From Pseudomonas sp. CCI4.2 (GTDB lineage Bacteria > Pseudomonadota > Gammaproteobacteria > Pseudomonadales > Pseudomonadaceae), in the NCBI RefSeq assembly GCF_034350045.1, contig NZ_CP133781.1, forward strand, positions 3,520,501 through 3,584,500: a stretch of DNA of 64,000 nucleotides, in the 5' to 3' direction. The notes under the pieces were generated by a model. The model made no database searches. It was given only the letters and a program-made list of their open reading frames with translations, and was not told the DNA's origin. How positions within the stretch are numbered: position 1 is the stretch's first letter; each line of letters opens with the position of its first letter. The translations under genes were made by a program, and so were the position numbers. Below are positions 27,540-36,643 of the stretch, piece after piece.

Positions 27540-28331
27540 ATTTAAACGCTGAAAACTGCCGCCCATCCTCAGGCTTATATCCTGGGCGGTTTTCAGCAGT
27601 TTCTGCGCGGCCTGATCTTGTGCCTCGCCGTTGAACCCCGACGCCGATCCCACCACCGTTACCACCCCCGCCAGCCTATTGCCCATGGCGAAAACTGGTG
27701 ACGACACGGCATTCACCCCCGCCATCAACATCCCGTGAATCTGATGCACCCCAGTGCTGCGGATGTCCTTGAGGTGTTTCTCAACGTCTTTCAATTGCCG
27801 GGCGTTCAGTTGGGCTGACTCCAGCTCACGCAACGCCGCTGTTTCATTGGCCGGTAGAAAACTGTTGAACACCAACCCGGTGGAAGAGCTGAGCAGTGGC
27901 AGCACCGAGCCGATCTGCGTCACCAGCGTCACCGCACCGATGGATTGTTCGACGTAGACCACGGTCGGTCCTTTATTGCCCCACACCGCGAGAAAACAGG
28001 TCTCGTTAAGGTCGTCACGCAGCGCAGACAGGTGCGGCGCAGCGGTTTTCAAGACGTCCAGTTGTCCGAGGGCCGCAAGCCCCACCAGTAAGGCTTCACG
28101 CCCCAAGCCATAGTGATTGGTGACGACGTTTTGTTCGGCGAAACCACTGGCGACCAACGCTTGCAGGTAGCGGTGAACCTTGCTGGCCGGCATGCCCACA
28201 TGCTCAGCCAATTTCGACAACGAGGTCGCCGGCGCCAGCTCAGCCAGTGCTTTGAGAATGCCAACCCCGACTTCAGCCGCCTGGACTTTTTGCTGACGTG
28301 CGCCTGCTGGGCTTTCGATTTCCGCTGTCAT
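27534..28331 (-). CDS. hmgR: IclR-family regulator, probable HmgR
   Basis: A 265-residue IclR protein. The N-terminal winged helix is GILKALAELAPATSLSKLAEHVGMPASKVHRYLQAL (about 25-60), and the C-terminal effector domain includes ETCFLAVWGNKGPTVVYVEQ and NAVSSPVFAMGNRLAGVVTVVG. It is divergent from hmgA with the palindromic operator between them. In P. putida the IclR protein HmgR represses hmgABC and is released by homogentisate, which is why this name is given. ATG 28331 is used; a TTG two codons earlier is possible. Its stop codon lies in a REP arm. Confidence 0.85.
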   Translation of the reverse strand: MTAEIESPAGARQQKVQAAEVGVGILKALAELAPATSLSKLAEHVGMPASKVHRYLQALVASGFAEQNVVTNHYGLGREALLVGLAALGQLDVLKTAAPHLSALRDDLNETCFLAVWGNKGPTVVYVEQSIGAVTLVTQIGSVLPLLSSSTGLVFNSFLPANETAALRELESAQLNARQLKDVEKHLKDIRSTGVHQIHGMLMAGVNAVSSPVFAMGNRLAGVVTVVGSASGFNGEAQDQAAQKLLKTAQDISLRMGGSFQRLNL

Positions 28332-28391
28332 GAACAAGTGTGCGCCGGTCTGGGAAGGCTGCTTTATAGCTTGACCTCGTCACAAACTCAA

Positions 28392-28417
28392 ATTACGTTA
28401 TGCGTAATCAGATTACG
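28392..28417. promoter_or_regulatory. Candidate HmgR operator upstream of hmgA
   Basis: ATTACG-N5-CGTAAT (17-bp perfect palindrome at 28392-28408), then CAG, then a third ATTACG half-site (28412-28417). It lies between hmgR and hmgA and matches the site upstream of maiA in both sequence and spacing. Confidence 0.75.
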
Positions 28418-28423
28418 AAATGC

Positions 28424-28503
28424 CTGTAGGAGCCAACGTGTTGGCGAGGCTGCTTACGGGTTGCTCTGCATCGGGCGCTTCGCCAACACGTTGGCTCCTA
28501 CAG
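28424..28503. repeat. REP inverted pair inside the hmgA leader
   Basis: CTGTAGGAGCCAACGTGTTG and its near-perfect complement CAACACGTTGGCTCCTACAG bracket about 40 bases. Unlike most copies it sits between an operator and the start codon, so it would form a strong hairpin in the hmgA 5' leader. Confidence 0.75.
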
Positions 28504-28522
28504 AATTCAAACAGAGGTCGAG

Positions 28523-29830
28523 ATGTTCACAGCCCACTCTATTGATTCCTTGGCCTACCAAAATGGCTTCGGTAACGAGTTCAGCAGCGAAGCCGTGCCG
28601 GGTGCGTTGCCCCTTGGGCAGAACTCGCCGCAGCAACATTCCCATGGCCTGTACACCGAGCAATTTTCTGGTACGGCGTTCACCGTGCCGCGTGCCGAGG
28701 CCCGTCGCACTTGGTTGTACCGAATAAAGCCGTCGGCGGCGCACCCTCGTTTCGAGCGGTTGTCGCGGCAGATCGTGGGGCAAGAGATTGGCCCGATTAC
28801 GCCCAACCGGTTGCGCTGGGATGCGTTTGATATTCCATCAACGCCCACTGATTTCCTCGACGGCTTAATCAACCTTGCCAGCACGGCCGCTGCGGATCAG
28901 GCGGAGGGCGTCAGTGTGTACGTCTACTGCGCCAACCGCTCGATGGACCGGGCATTTTTCAACGCCGACGGTGAGTGGCTGATCGTCCCCCAATCGGGCC
29001 GATTACGCGTGATCACTGAGTTAGGCGTGTTGGACATCGAGCCGCAAGAAATCCTCGTGCTACCACGTGGGCTGAAATTCAGCGTTCAATTGCTGGACGC
29101 CAGCGCCCGCGGTTATGTCTGCGAGAACCATGGCTGCGCCTTGCGCCTGCCGGATTTGGGGCCGATTGGCAGTAACGGGTTGGCCAACCCTCGGGATTTT
29201 TTGACGCCAGTTGCTTACTTCGAAGACCGGGATGAGCCGGTGCAGTTGGTACAGAAATTTCTCGGTGAACTGTGGTCCACACGGCTTGATCACTCGCCAT
29301 TCGATGTGGTGGCGTGGCACGGCAATAACGTGCCGTATAAATACGATTTGCGTCGTTTCAATACCGTGGGTTCAGTGAGTTTCGACCACCCGGACCCGTC
29401 GATTTTTACCGTGTTGACTGCGCCCGGTGCGGTTCAAGGCCAGGCCAATGTCGACTTCGTGATTTTTCCGCCGCGTTGGATGGTAGCCGAAAAGACCTTC
29501 CGGCCACCGTGGTTTCATCGCAATGTGATGAACGAGTTCATGGGGTTGATCGACGGTGCTTACGATGCCAAGGCCGAGGGCTTCGTGCCCGGTGGCGTGT
29601 CGTTGCACACTTGCATGAGCGCTCATGGGCCGGACAATGCCACGGCAGAAAAAGCCATCGCCGCCGAGTTGAAACCGCAGAAAATCGACAACACCATGGC
29701 GTTCATGTTTGAGACCGGCAAAGTGCTGCGCCCCAGCCGCCATGCCCTCGACTGCCCACAACTGCAAACTGATTACGATGCCTGCTGGTCAGGCATGGCC
29801 AAAACCTTTGATTCGGGAACCCAAGCATGA
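28523..29830 (+). CDS. hmgA: Homogentisate 1,2-dioxygenase
   Basis: A 435-residue iron dioxygenase opening the ring of homogentisate to maleylacetoacetate. It is recognisable from [13 protein letters not shown] at the N terminus, FGPIT-like [14 protein letters not shown], the REP-like [14 protein letters not shown] and [21 protein letters not shown]. The iron-ligand region is [20 protein letters not shown] with [10 protein letters not shown], and [11 protein letters not shown] follows. Length matches the family. It overlaps fahA by four bases (ATGA), so the two are translated together. Confidence 0.97.
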   Translation: MFTAHSIDSLAYQNGFGNEFSSEAVPGALPLGQNSPQQHSHGLYTEQFSGTAFTVPRAEARRTWLYRIKPSAAHPRFERLSRQIVGQEIGPITPNRLRWDAFDIPSTPTDFLDGLINLASTAAADQAEGVSVYVYCANRSMDRAFFNADGEWLIVPQSGRLRVITELGVLDIEPQEILVLPRGLKFSVQLLDASARGYVCENHGCALRLPDLGPIGSNGLANPRDFLTPVAYFEDRDEPVQLVQKFLGELWSTRLDHSPFDVVAWHGNNVPYKYDLRRFNTVGSVSFDHPDPSIFTVLTAPGAVQGQANVDFVIFPPRWMVAEKTFRPPWFHRNVMNEFMGLIDGAYDAKAEGFVPGGVSLHTCMSAHGPDNATAEKAIAAELKPQKIDNTMAFMFETGKVLRPSRHALDCPQLQTDYDACWSGMAKTFDSGTQA

Positions 29831-31128
29831 CGCCTTCATTGAATACCCTTAGCTGGGTCACCAGCGCCAACGGTCACAGCGATTTCCCGTTGCACAACTT
29901 GCCGGTGGGTGTGTTCAGCCGAAACGGGTTAACCAAGCGCGGCGGCGTGGCCATCGGCGAGATGATTTTCGACCTGCGGGCGGCGCTGGAGGCGGGGTTT
30001 TTCAACGGTGCTGCGCGTGACGCTGCCGAAGCGGCCAGTCGTGATCAGTTGAATGACTTCTTCGCCTTGGGCTCGCCTGCTCGGCGGGCGTTGCGCACTG
30101 AGCTGTTGCACTTGCTGGATCATGCGAGCCCGCAGCTTTCACGTTTGCAGCCCTTAGCTGAAACCCTGCTGCACCCCATGGCCGACTGCGTGATGCATGT
30201 GCCAGCGCGCATCGGTGATTACACCGATTTTTACGTCGGGATCCATCATGCGATGAACGTCGGCAAGCTGTTTCGCCCGGATAACCCGTTGCTGCCCAAC
30301 TACAAATATGTGCCCATCGGCTACCACGGTCGTGCCTCGACCATTTGTATTTCCGACACGCCGGTCAAACGTCCTAACGGCCAGACCTTGGCCCCCGGCG
30401 CTACGGTTCCCGAGTTTGGTCCGACTAAACGCCTGGATTACGAACTGGAAATGGGCGTGTGGATTGGTCCGGGTAACGCCATGGGCGAGGCGATTGCCAT
30501 CGGCGACGCGGCCGAACACATTGCCGGTTTTTGTCTGCTCAATGATTGGTCCGCGCGGGATTTACAGGCGTGGGAATACCAGCCATTGGGGCCGTTCTTG
30601 TCCAAGAGCTTTGCCACCAGCATTTCCGCCTGGGTCGTGACGGCCGAAGCCTTGGCGCCGTTTCGCATGGCGCAACCGTTACGGCCAGTGGGCGACCCGC
30701 AACCCTTGCCGTATCTGTTCGATGCCGGCGATCAACAAGGCGGTGCGTTGGATATAGAACTGGAAGTGCTGCTGCTCACGCAGACGATGAAAGGGCAGGG
30801 TATGGCGCCGCAGCGTCTGGCGTTGAGCAACACGCAAAACATGTACTGGACCGTCGCGCAAATGGTCGCCCACCACAGCGTCAATGGCTGCAAATTACAG
30901 CCGGGAGATTTGTTGGGTACCGGGACCTTGTCCGGACCGCACACGGGGCAATTTGGTAGCTTGTTGGAAATCAGTGACGGCGGAAAAACTGCGCTGACAC
31001 TGCCCAATGGCGAATCGCGACGCTTCCTGGAAACCGGTGATGAAGTGATCTTTCGCGCTCGCTGCCAGCGTGAAGGCTATGCCTCGATTGGGTTTGGCGA
31101 ATGCAGAGGTGTCGTGCTTGGCGCTTGA
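29827..31128 (+). CDS. fahA: Fumarylacetoacetase
   Basis: A 433-residue hydrolase splitting fumarylacetoacetate into fumarate and acetoacetate, the last tyrosine degradation step. It has an N-terminal SH3-like FAA domain ([20 protein letters not shown]) and a catalytic domain. Metal/substrate motifs: [74 protein letters not shown] and GTLSGP near the end. Directly downstream is the 70-bp tandem repeat array. Confidence 0.97.
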   Translation: MTPSLNTLSWVTSANGHSDFPLHNLPVGVFSRNGLTKRGGVAIGEMIFDLRAALEAGFFNGAARDAAEAASRDQLNDFFALGSPARRALRTELLHLLDHASPQLSRLQPLAETLLHPMADCVMHVPARIGDYTDFYVGIHHAMNVGKLFRPDNPLLPNYKYVPIGYHGRASTICISDTPVKRPNGQTLAPGATVPEFGPTKRLDYELEMGVWIGPGNAMGEAIAIGDAAEHIAGFCLLNDWSARDLQAWEYQPLGPFLSKSFATSISAWVVTAEALAPFRMAQPLRPVGDPQPLPYLFDAGDQQGGALDIELEVLLLTQTMKGQGMAPQRLALSNTQNMYWTVAQMVAHHSVNGCKLQPGDLLGTGTLSGPHTGQFGSLLEISDGGKTALTLPNGESRRFLETGDEVIFRARCQREGYASIGFGECRGVVLGA

Positions 31129-31149
31129 TTTTGGTGCCGTTCGAAACCG

Positions 31150-31520
31150 TTTTCGCAGGCAAGCCTGCTCCCACAGAGAAAGTGTTCCAAACAAAAACCG
31201 TCGGCAACGAGTAATCCTGTGGGAGCAGGCAAGCTTGCTCCCGCAGAGAAAGTGTTCCAAACAAAAACCGTCGGCAACCAGTAATCCTGTGGGAGCAGGC
31301 AAGCTTGCTTCCACAGAGGAAGTGTTCCAAACAAAAATCGTCGGCAACCAGTAATCCTGTGGGAGCAGGCAAGCTTGCTCCCGCAGAGAAAGTGTTCCAA
31401 ACAAAAACCGTCGGCAACCAGTAATCCTGTGTGAGCAGGCAAGCCTGCTCCCGCAGAGAAAGTGTTCCAAACAAAAACCGTCGGCAACCAGTAATCCTGT
31501 GGGAGCAGGCTTGCCTGCGA
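31150..31520. repeat. Five-unit 70-bp tandem array of REP palindromes
   Basis: The marker AGTGTTCCAAAC recurs at 31181, 31251, 31321, 31391 and 31461: an exact 70-base period. Each unit has a GGGAGCAGGCAAGCTTGCTC palindrome, CAGAGAAAGTGTTCC, and CCGTCGGCAAC-CAGTAATCCTGT. Units differ by only a few bases. It lies between the convergent fahA and D-aminoacylase genes; open frames across it are artefacts of the repeat. Confidence 0.9.
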
Positions 31521-31538
31521 AGGGGCCGAGCAGGTAGA

Positions 31539-33005
31539 TCAAAATTCGCGGTTAAACCCATCCTTCAACGACCCGCTGCGCGGCAAAAAGCGCCCATGCC
31601 GATTGCCTTGGACTTGCCCGTCGGCATAGCTCAATTGCCCGTTGACCCACACGCCGTCAATGCCCTCGGCGGCGCGTTGTGGGTCGTTGAAGTCGGCGAC
31701 GTCACGGATGCGCGCTGGGTCAAACAGCGTCAGATCCGCCCAGTACCCTTCGCGAATTTCCCCGCGTTCATGCAAACCAAAACGCGCCGCTGAAAGCCCG
31801 GTCATTTTGTGCACGGCGGTGTGCAACGGGAACAGGCCAAGGTCGCGGCTAAAGTGCCCCAACACCCTTGGAAATGCACCCCACAAACGCGGATGCGGAA
31901 ACGGGTCTTCCGGCAAACCGTCAGAGCCGATCATCGATAACGGATGTGCCAGAATCCGCTGCACGTCGCTTTCGTCCATGCCGTAATACACCGCGCCCGC
32001 AGGCTGTAATGCGCGTGCGGTGTCCAACAATGACAGCCCCCACTCAGCGGCGATGTCGATCAAGTCCCGACCGCCTTGATCAGGATGCGGCGTCGACCAA
32101 GTAATGGTAATGCGGAACGCGTCGGTGACTTGCTTGAGGTCAAGTGTCGAGGAACTGGCGGCATACGGGTAACAATCGCAGCCCACCGGATGGGTGTGCG
32201 CAGCGCTTTCCAACGCCGCGAGCAGTTGCGGGCTGCGGCCCCAATTGCCGGCGCCAGCGCATTTCAGGTGGGAGATCACCACCGGTGCTTGGGCGTGACG
32301 CGCAATGCGGAACGCTTCGTCCATCGCCTCCAACACCGGCTCGAATTCACTGCGTAAATGGGTGGTATACAGCGCACCAAACGCCGTCAGTTCTTCGGCC
32401 AGTTGCAGCACTTCGTCGGTGTTGGCTGAAAACGCCGAGGCGTAGGCCAATCCAGTAGAAAGCCCCAACGCACCGGCCTCAAGGCTTTCGCGCAACTGGG
32501 TACGCATGGCAGCGATTTGCGCCGGGGTGGCGGTGCGGTGCAGATCATCCAGATGGTTGCTGCGCAAGGCGGTATGACCGATCAGCGCCGCGACGTTAAC
32601 GGCGGGGCGGGCGGCGTCTACTGCCGCGCGGTAATCGTTGAAGCGCGGGTAAACAAACGCAGCGGCAGTGCCCAGCAGGTTCATCGGGTCCGGTGGCTCG
32701 GCCAACAAGCTCACGGGCGAAGCACTGATTCCGCAGTTGCCGACGATCACCGTGGTTACGCCCTGGCTGATTTTCGGCAGCATTTCGGGTGTGCGAATGA
32801 CCACGGTGTCGTCGTGGGTGTGGACGTCGATAAAACCTGGCGCCAACACCCGGCCCTTGGCATCGACTTCTTCGCTGGCCGACACGTCATCAAGCTTGCC
32901 GATCCGTTGGATTCGACCTTGATGGACAGCCACATCAGCAGGGTAGGCCGGGCGGTTGCTGCCGTCGATGATCAGGGCGTTGCGGATCAATAAGTCATAG
33001 AGCAT
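31539..33005 (-). CDS. N-acyl-D-amino-acid deacylase (D-aminoacylase)
   Basis: A 488-residue metal-dependent amidohydrolase that removes acyl groups from N-acyl-D-amino acids. Motifs in order: GFIDVHTHDD (HxH zinc ligands, about 57-66), VGNCGISASP with the Cys ligand typical of D-aminoacylases, THLRSEFEPVLEAMDE, VISHLKCAG and MIGSDGLPEDPFPHPRLWG. Length matches the family. Its start overlaps the 3' end of the GlxA-type regulator by 19 bases on the same strand, suggesting one transcript. Confidence 0.92.
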   Translation of the reverse strand: MLYDLLIRNALIIDGSNRPAYPADVAVHQGRIQRIGKLDDVSASEEVDAKGRVLAPGFIDVHTHDDTVVIRTPEMLPKISQGVTTVIVGNCGISASPVSLLAEPPDPMNLLGTAAAFVYPRFNDYRAAVDAARPAVNVAALIGHTALRSNHLDDLHRTATPAQIAAMRTQLRESLEAGALGLSTGLAYASAFSANTDEVLQLAEELTAFGALYTTHLRSEFEPVLEAMDEAFRIARHAQAPVVISHLKCAGAGNWGRSPQLLAALESAAHTHPVGCDCYPYAASSSTLDLKQVTDAFRITITWSTPHPDQGGRDLIDIAAEWGLSLLDTARALQPAGAVYYGMDESDVQRILAHPLSMIGSDGLPEDPFPHPRLWGAFPRVLGHFSRDLGLFPLHTAVHKMTGLSAARFGLHERGEIREGYWADLTLFDPARIRDVADFNDPQRAAEGIDGVWVNGQLSYADGQVQGNRHGRFLPRSGSLKDGFNREF

Positions 33006-33988
33006 GTCAGTCTCTCTGTGGTCGAAAACCGTTCACGATACGCCTGCGGTGTCACCGCGATGGCCCTTAAAAAGCTGCGGCGCAAGGTTTCTTCCGTGCC
33101 AAAACCACAGCGGCTTGCGACGCGCTTGATGGGCAGAGTGGTGTCACCCAACAGCCGTCGTGCCGCTTCCACGCGAAGGTGTTCAATAGCCCGCGCTGGG
33201 GTGCTTGCGGTTTCAGCGCGGTAGTGACGGACGAAACTGCGCTCACTCATGCCGACCCGCTCGGCAAGCACGGCAACCGATAAATCCACGCTGAGGTTGT
33301 CAGCGATCCAGGCATGCAGTTCGGCGAAGCGCCCGGCGCTTTTCTGTAAAGCGAGGGTCGCGCTGAACTGTGATTGCCCACCGGAACGTTTGAGGAATAC
33401 CACCAAATGGCGAGCGATCGCCAATGCCAGTTCATGGCCCAGGTCCTCTTCCACCAGCGCCAACGCCAGATCGATACCTGCCGTCACCCCTGCTGAGGTC
33501 CAGACCGCGCCGTCGTTGATGAAAATAGGATCGGGCTCTACCCGCAGCGTTGGATAGCGCAGTGCCAGTTCCTCGCAACGGCTCCAATGCGTCACCACCC
33601 GCCGTCCATCCAGCATTCCGCCCGCCGCCAGCAAAAACGCACCGCTGCACACCGACGCCAGTCGCCTTGCCGTTGTCGCTTGCCCACGTAACCAGCTCAG
33701 CAACTCAACGTTTTCAGCCGCCGCATTAACGCCCCGACCGCCCGCAATGATCAATGTATCGGAGGGGTCGTCAGCACCAGGTAACGGCGCGGTCAGCAAT
33801 CCCAAGCCTGCCGATGAAACCACCGAATTCGGTTCGGCGGCGATCACCTGAGGCGCGTAAACCACCCCACGGCCTTGCTTGCGCATTAAATCGTTGGCCG
33901 TGGCAAATACTTGCAGCGGGCCGGAAATGTCCAGCAATTGCACGTCGGGAAAGGCCAATAGATGCACGGTTTTAAGTGGGGTGGTCAT
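32987..33988 (-). CDS. GlxA-family AraC transcriptional regulator
   Basis: A 333-residue regulator with two domains. An N-terminal DJ-1/PfpI-like domain (about 1-190) opens with VHLLAFPDVQLLDISGPLQV and has the nucleophile-elbow-like SVCSGAFLLAAGGMLDGRR. The C-terminal double HTH of AraC type carries LAERVGMSERSFVRHYRAET and KRVASRCGFGTEETLRRSF. It is translationally coupled to the D-aminoacylase gene and divergent from an isonitrile hydratase gene, whose fold is related to its own N-terminal domain. Confidence 0.93.
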   Translation of the reverse strand: MTTPLKTVHLLAFPDVQLLDISGPLQVFATANDLMRKQGRGVVYAPQVIAAEPNSVVSSAGLGLLTAPLPGADDPSDTLIIAGGRGVNAAAENVELLSWLRGQATTARRLASVCSGAFLLAAGGMLDGRRVVTHWSRCEELALRYPTLRVEPDPIFINDGAVWTSAGVTAGIDLALALVEEDLGHELALAIARHLVVFLKRSGGQSQFSATLALQKSAGRFAELHAWIADNLSVDLSVAVLAERVGMSERSFVRHYRAETASTPARAIEHLRVEAARRLLGDTTLPIKRVASRCGFGTEETLRRSFLRAIAVTPQAYRERFSTTERLTCSMTY

Positions 33989-34120
33989 GGGCCGGCTCTG
34001 CGCTTGCGAAGCATATTGGCGGAAAATGTGGGGTATCTGGCGTATCTGCCAAAGGCTAGCGGACTATATTGATTTCGTCCATCGCCCACACCACGGCGTA
34101 CTCAGAGAAGGAGGCATCGC

Positions 34121-34807
34121 ATGGCGCTTCACATTGGTTTACTGGTATTTCCCAACGTGCAACAGCTGGACCTGACTGGGCCTTATGAAGTGTTCGCCTC
34201 GTTGCCTGAGGTGACCGTGCATCTGGTTTGGAAGACGCTTGCGCCGATTCGCTCCAGCACCGGACTGACCCTCACGCCCGATACTGTTTTTGAAAGCTGT
34301 CCGCCTCTGGACGTGATTTGTATTCCTGGGGGGAAGGGTGTCGATGCGTTGATGGAGGACGCCGAGACGCTGGCGTTCATTCAACGTCAGGCGCAGGGTG
34401 CGCGCTTTGTGACCTCGGTCTGCACTGGCGCATTGGTGTTGGGAGCGGCGGGTTTGTTGCGGGGCCGGCGCGCGACCACGCATTGGGCGTCACACGGATT
34501 GCTCGAAGCGCTCGGGGCGATTCCGGTGCAGGCGCGGGTGGTTCGCGATGGCAACCTGATGACAGGCGGAAGGGTCACGGCGGGGATTGATTTCGCGCTG
34601 ACCTTGGCCGGGGAATTGTTCGGTGCGCTGGAAGCCCAAGCCACTCAATTGCAACTCGAATATGCGCCTGCGCCGCCGTTTAATGCAGGGCATCCCGAGA
34701 CGGCGCCCGCTGAGGTACTAGCGTTGGCCGTCAAACGCGGTGCGGCGTCGCTGGCCAACCGTCAGCAGTTGATAGTGCGGGTTGCTGCCAGACTGCACAG
34801 CGCCTGA
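34121..34807 (+). CDS. inhA: Isonitrile hydratase (DJ-1/PfpI family)
   Basis: A 228-residue DJ-1 superfamily protein. The N terminus MALHIGLLVFPNVQQLDLTG and nucleophile elbow TSVCTGALVLGAAGLL place the catalytic Cys at residue 101, the same length and Cys position I recall for P. putida isonitrile hydratase. That enzyme hydrates isonitriles to N-formamides. Further matches: TTHWASHGLLEALGAIPV, GRVTAGIDFALTLAGELFG and LEYAPAPPFNAG. It is divergent from the GlxA-type regulator, its likely controller. Other DJ-1 hydrolase roles remain possible. Confidence 0.85.
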   Translation: MALHIGLLVFPNVQQLDLTGPYEVFASLPEVTVHLVWKTLAPIRSSTGLTLTPDTVFESCPPLDVICIPGGKGVDALMEDAETLAFIQRQAQGARFVTSVCTGALVLGAAGLLRGRRATTHWASHGLLEALGAIPVQARVVRDGNLMTGGRVTAGIDFALTLAGELFGALEAQATQLQLEYAPAPPFNAGHPETAPAEVLALAVKRGAASLANRQQLIVRVAARLHSA

Positions 34808-34820
34808 GCCTTCAGGCGCT
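34799..34820. terminator. Hairpin between convergent inhA and SDR genes
   Basis: AGCGCCTGA (34799-34807) pairs perfectly with TCAGGCGCT (34812-34820) across four bases. The stem includes the inhA stop codon. There is no T-run; it probably blocks read-through in both directions. Confidence 0.45.
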
Positions 34821-34841
34821 GCCGGGCTCAAGAACACTCAA

Positions 34842-35600
34842 TTAAAGGAAAACGCCACCGGAGGCTTCGATGCGCTGACCATTGACCCAGCCGTTGCCAT
34901 CGGCCAATAGCATGGAAATCGCACCGCCAATATCGTCGGGTAAACCCACCCGGCCTAACGCGGTGCCGGAAGCGATGTGTTGATTGACCTGTGGGTTGTC
35001 ACGCACCAGCCCGCCGCCGAAATCGGTGGCGATAGCGCCCGGCGCCAAGGTGTTGACCCGAATACCCCGTGGCCCCAGTTCTTGCGCCTGATAGCGGGTC
35101 AGCACTTCGATGCCGCCTTTCATCATTGCGTAGGCCGCTTTACCGATCATGGAAAAGCGGGTCAGGCCTGAGGAAATATTCACAATCCGGCCCTGATCAG
35201 CAATCAGCGGCAGCAGACGTTGGGTCAGGAAAAACGGACCTTTGAGGTGAATGTTCATCATCTGGTCGAACTGCTCTTCACTGGTCTCGGCAAAGCTGGC
35301 GTCCATGCCGGTGCCGGCGTTGTTAACCAAAAAGTCGAATGAATCCCGGGAAAAGCTGTTCTTCAGTGCATTGCTGACCGATGAGCCAAACGCGGCAAAC
35401 GAACTGCTGTCGCCGACGTCCAGTTGCAGCATGACGGCGCGGCTGCCGAGGCCCTCGATTTCGCTGGCGACGGCTTGGGATTCGGCGCTGTTGCTGTGAA
35501 ATGTGCCAATGATGTCGATGCCTTGGGCGGCGAGGTGCAGGGCGGTGCTTTTGCCCAGGCCGCGGCTGGCGCCGGTGATGAGTGCGATTTTACGGGTCAT
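34842..35600 (-). CDS. Short-chain dehydrogenase/reductase
   Basis: A 252-residue classical SDR. The NAD(P) loop is TGASRGLGKSTA (about 9-20), NNAG is at about 95, the catalytic Ser is in IVNISSG, and the Tyr-x-x-x-Lys is AYAMMKGG (YAMMK). The C-terminal RVGLPDDIGGAISMLLAD and IEASGG are standard. It is divergent from a LysR gene, its probable regulator. The substrate is unknown; annotators often label such proteins 3-oxoacyl-ACP reductase-like. Confidence 0.93.
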   Translation of the reverse strand: MTRKIALITGASRGLGKSTALHLAAQGIDIIGTFHSNSAESQAVASEIEGLGSRAVMLQLDVGDSSSFAAFGSSVSNALKNSFSRDSFDFLVNNAGTGMDASFAETSEEQFDQMMNIHLKGPFFLTQRLLPLIADQGRIVNISSGLTRFSMIGKAAYAMMKGGIEVLTRYQAQELGPRGIRVNTLAPGAIATDFGGGLVRDNPQVNQHIASGTALGRVGLPDDIGGAISMLLADGNGWVNGQRIEASGGVFL

Positions 35601-35721
35601 TGTGCGTTCCTTTTGCTGAAGGGTGATGCGGTGGACGTAGTGTATTTGTCCGCCGCTGCATGATAAACAGGGCTAGATCGGAATCACTGATCGGATAATT
35701 CGAACAATCCAAGGGCTGGCG

Positions 35722-36627
35722 ATGAACAAACTTGAGTTATTGAAAACATTCGTCAGGGTCACCGAGCTGTCGAGTTTTACTCAAGCGGGGGAAAGCCTTG
35801 GCCTGCCGCGATCAACGGTTTCCGAACACGTGCAAGCGCTGGAAGTCTTGATGGGCACGCAGTTATTGCACCGCACCACCCGCAAAGTGCAGGTCACCCA
35901 AGACGGCTTGGTATTGTATGACCGTAGCAAAAGTTTGCTGTCGAGCATGGACGAACTCGAAGGTTTATTTCGGCAGGAGGGCGCGGTATTGGCCGGACGT
36001 TTGCGGGTGGACATGCCCAGCTCATTGGCGCGCAAATTATTTATGCCGCGGCTGCCTGAGTTCGTTGCCCGTCATCCGCAAATCGATTTGGAAATCAGCA
36101 GCACCGATCGGCGGGTTGATCTGGTGCGGGAAGGGTTTGATTGTGTGTTGAGAGTGGGTGCACAACCGGATCAATCGGTTATCGCACGGTCGATTGGGCG
36201 GGTCACGATGATCAATTGCGCGAGCCCAAGCTATTTGCGTAGGTATGGGGTGCCGCACACCCTCGACGACTTGGCCCGGCATCGCTTGGTGCATTACGTG
36301 GGGGTCTTGGGCGCCCGCTCAGATGGATTTGAATACCTGCACAACGGCAAGGTGCGGCGAGTGCCGATGGCGGGCTGTATCACGGTCAATAACACCGAGA
36401 CCTACGAATCTGCCTGCCGTGCGGGCCTTGGTCTGGTGCAGGTTCCACGGATGGGCGCGCGTGAGTTTCTGGCCAGCGGCGAATTCGTGTCGGTATTACC
36501 TGATTACGTGCCCGCGCCAATGGAGGTGTCGCTGCTCTACGCCCGGCAACAGCACATACCGGAGCGGCTCAGGGTGTTCATGCAATGGCTGGAGGTATTG
36601 TTTCGCGAGCACGCGCAGGATGCCTGA
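35722..36627 (+). CDS. LysR-family transcriptional regulator
   Basis: A 301-residue LysR protein. The HTH is FVRVTELSSFTQAGESLGLPRSTVSEHVQALE (about 10-42) followed by LLHRTTRKVQVTQDG, and a substrate-binding domain follows. It belongs to the CrgA-like group (RLRVDMPSSLARKLFMPRLPEF). It is divergent from an SDR gene with 121 bp between them. The inducer is unknown. Confidence 0.93.
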   Translation: MNKLELLKTFVRVTELSSFTQAGESLGLPRSTVSEHVQALEVLMGTQLLHRTTRKVQVTQDGLVLYDRSKSLLSSMDELEGLFRQEGAVLAGRLRVDMPSSLARKLFMPRLPEFVARHPQIDLEISSTDRRVDLVREGFDCVLRVGAQPDQSVIARSIGRVTMINCASPSYLRRYGVPHTLDDLARHRLVHYVGVLGARSDGFEYLHNGKVRRVPMAGCITVNNTETYESACRAGLGLVQVPRMGAREFLASGEFVSVLPDYVPAPMEVSLLYARQQHIPERLRVFMQWLEVLFREHAQDA

Positions 36628-36643
36628 GCGTTTATGCCTATTT

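Noticed and set aside
31150..31520. CRISPR-like array
   Set aside because: The whole 70-base unit repeats; there are no unique spacers and no cas genes.
30895..31542. Long minus-strand frames across the tandem array, with repeated peptide units
   Set aside because: They arise from the 70-base repeats; 70 is not a multiple of three, all frames look alike, and the units are REP palindromes.
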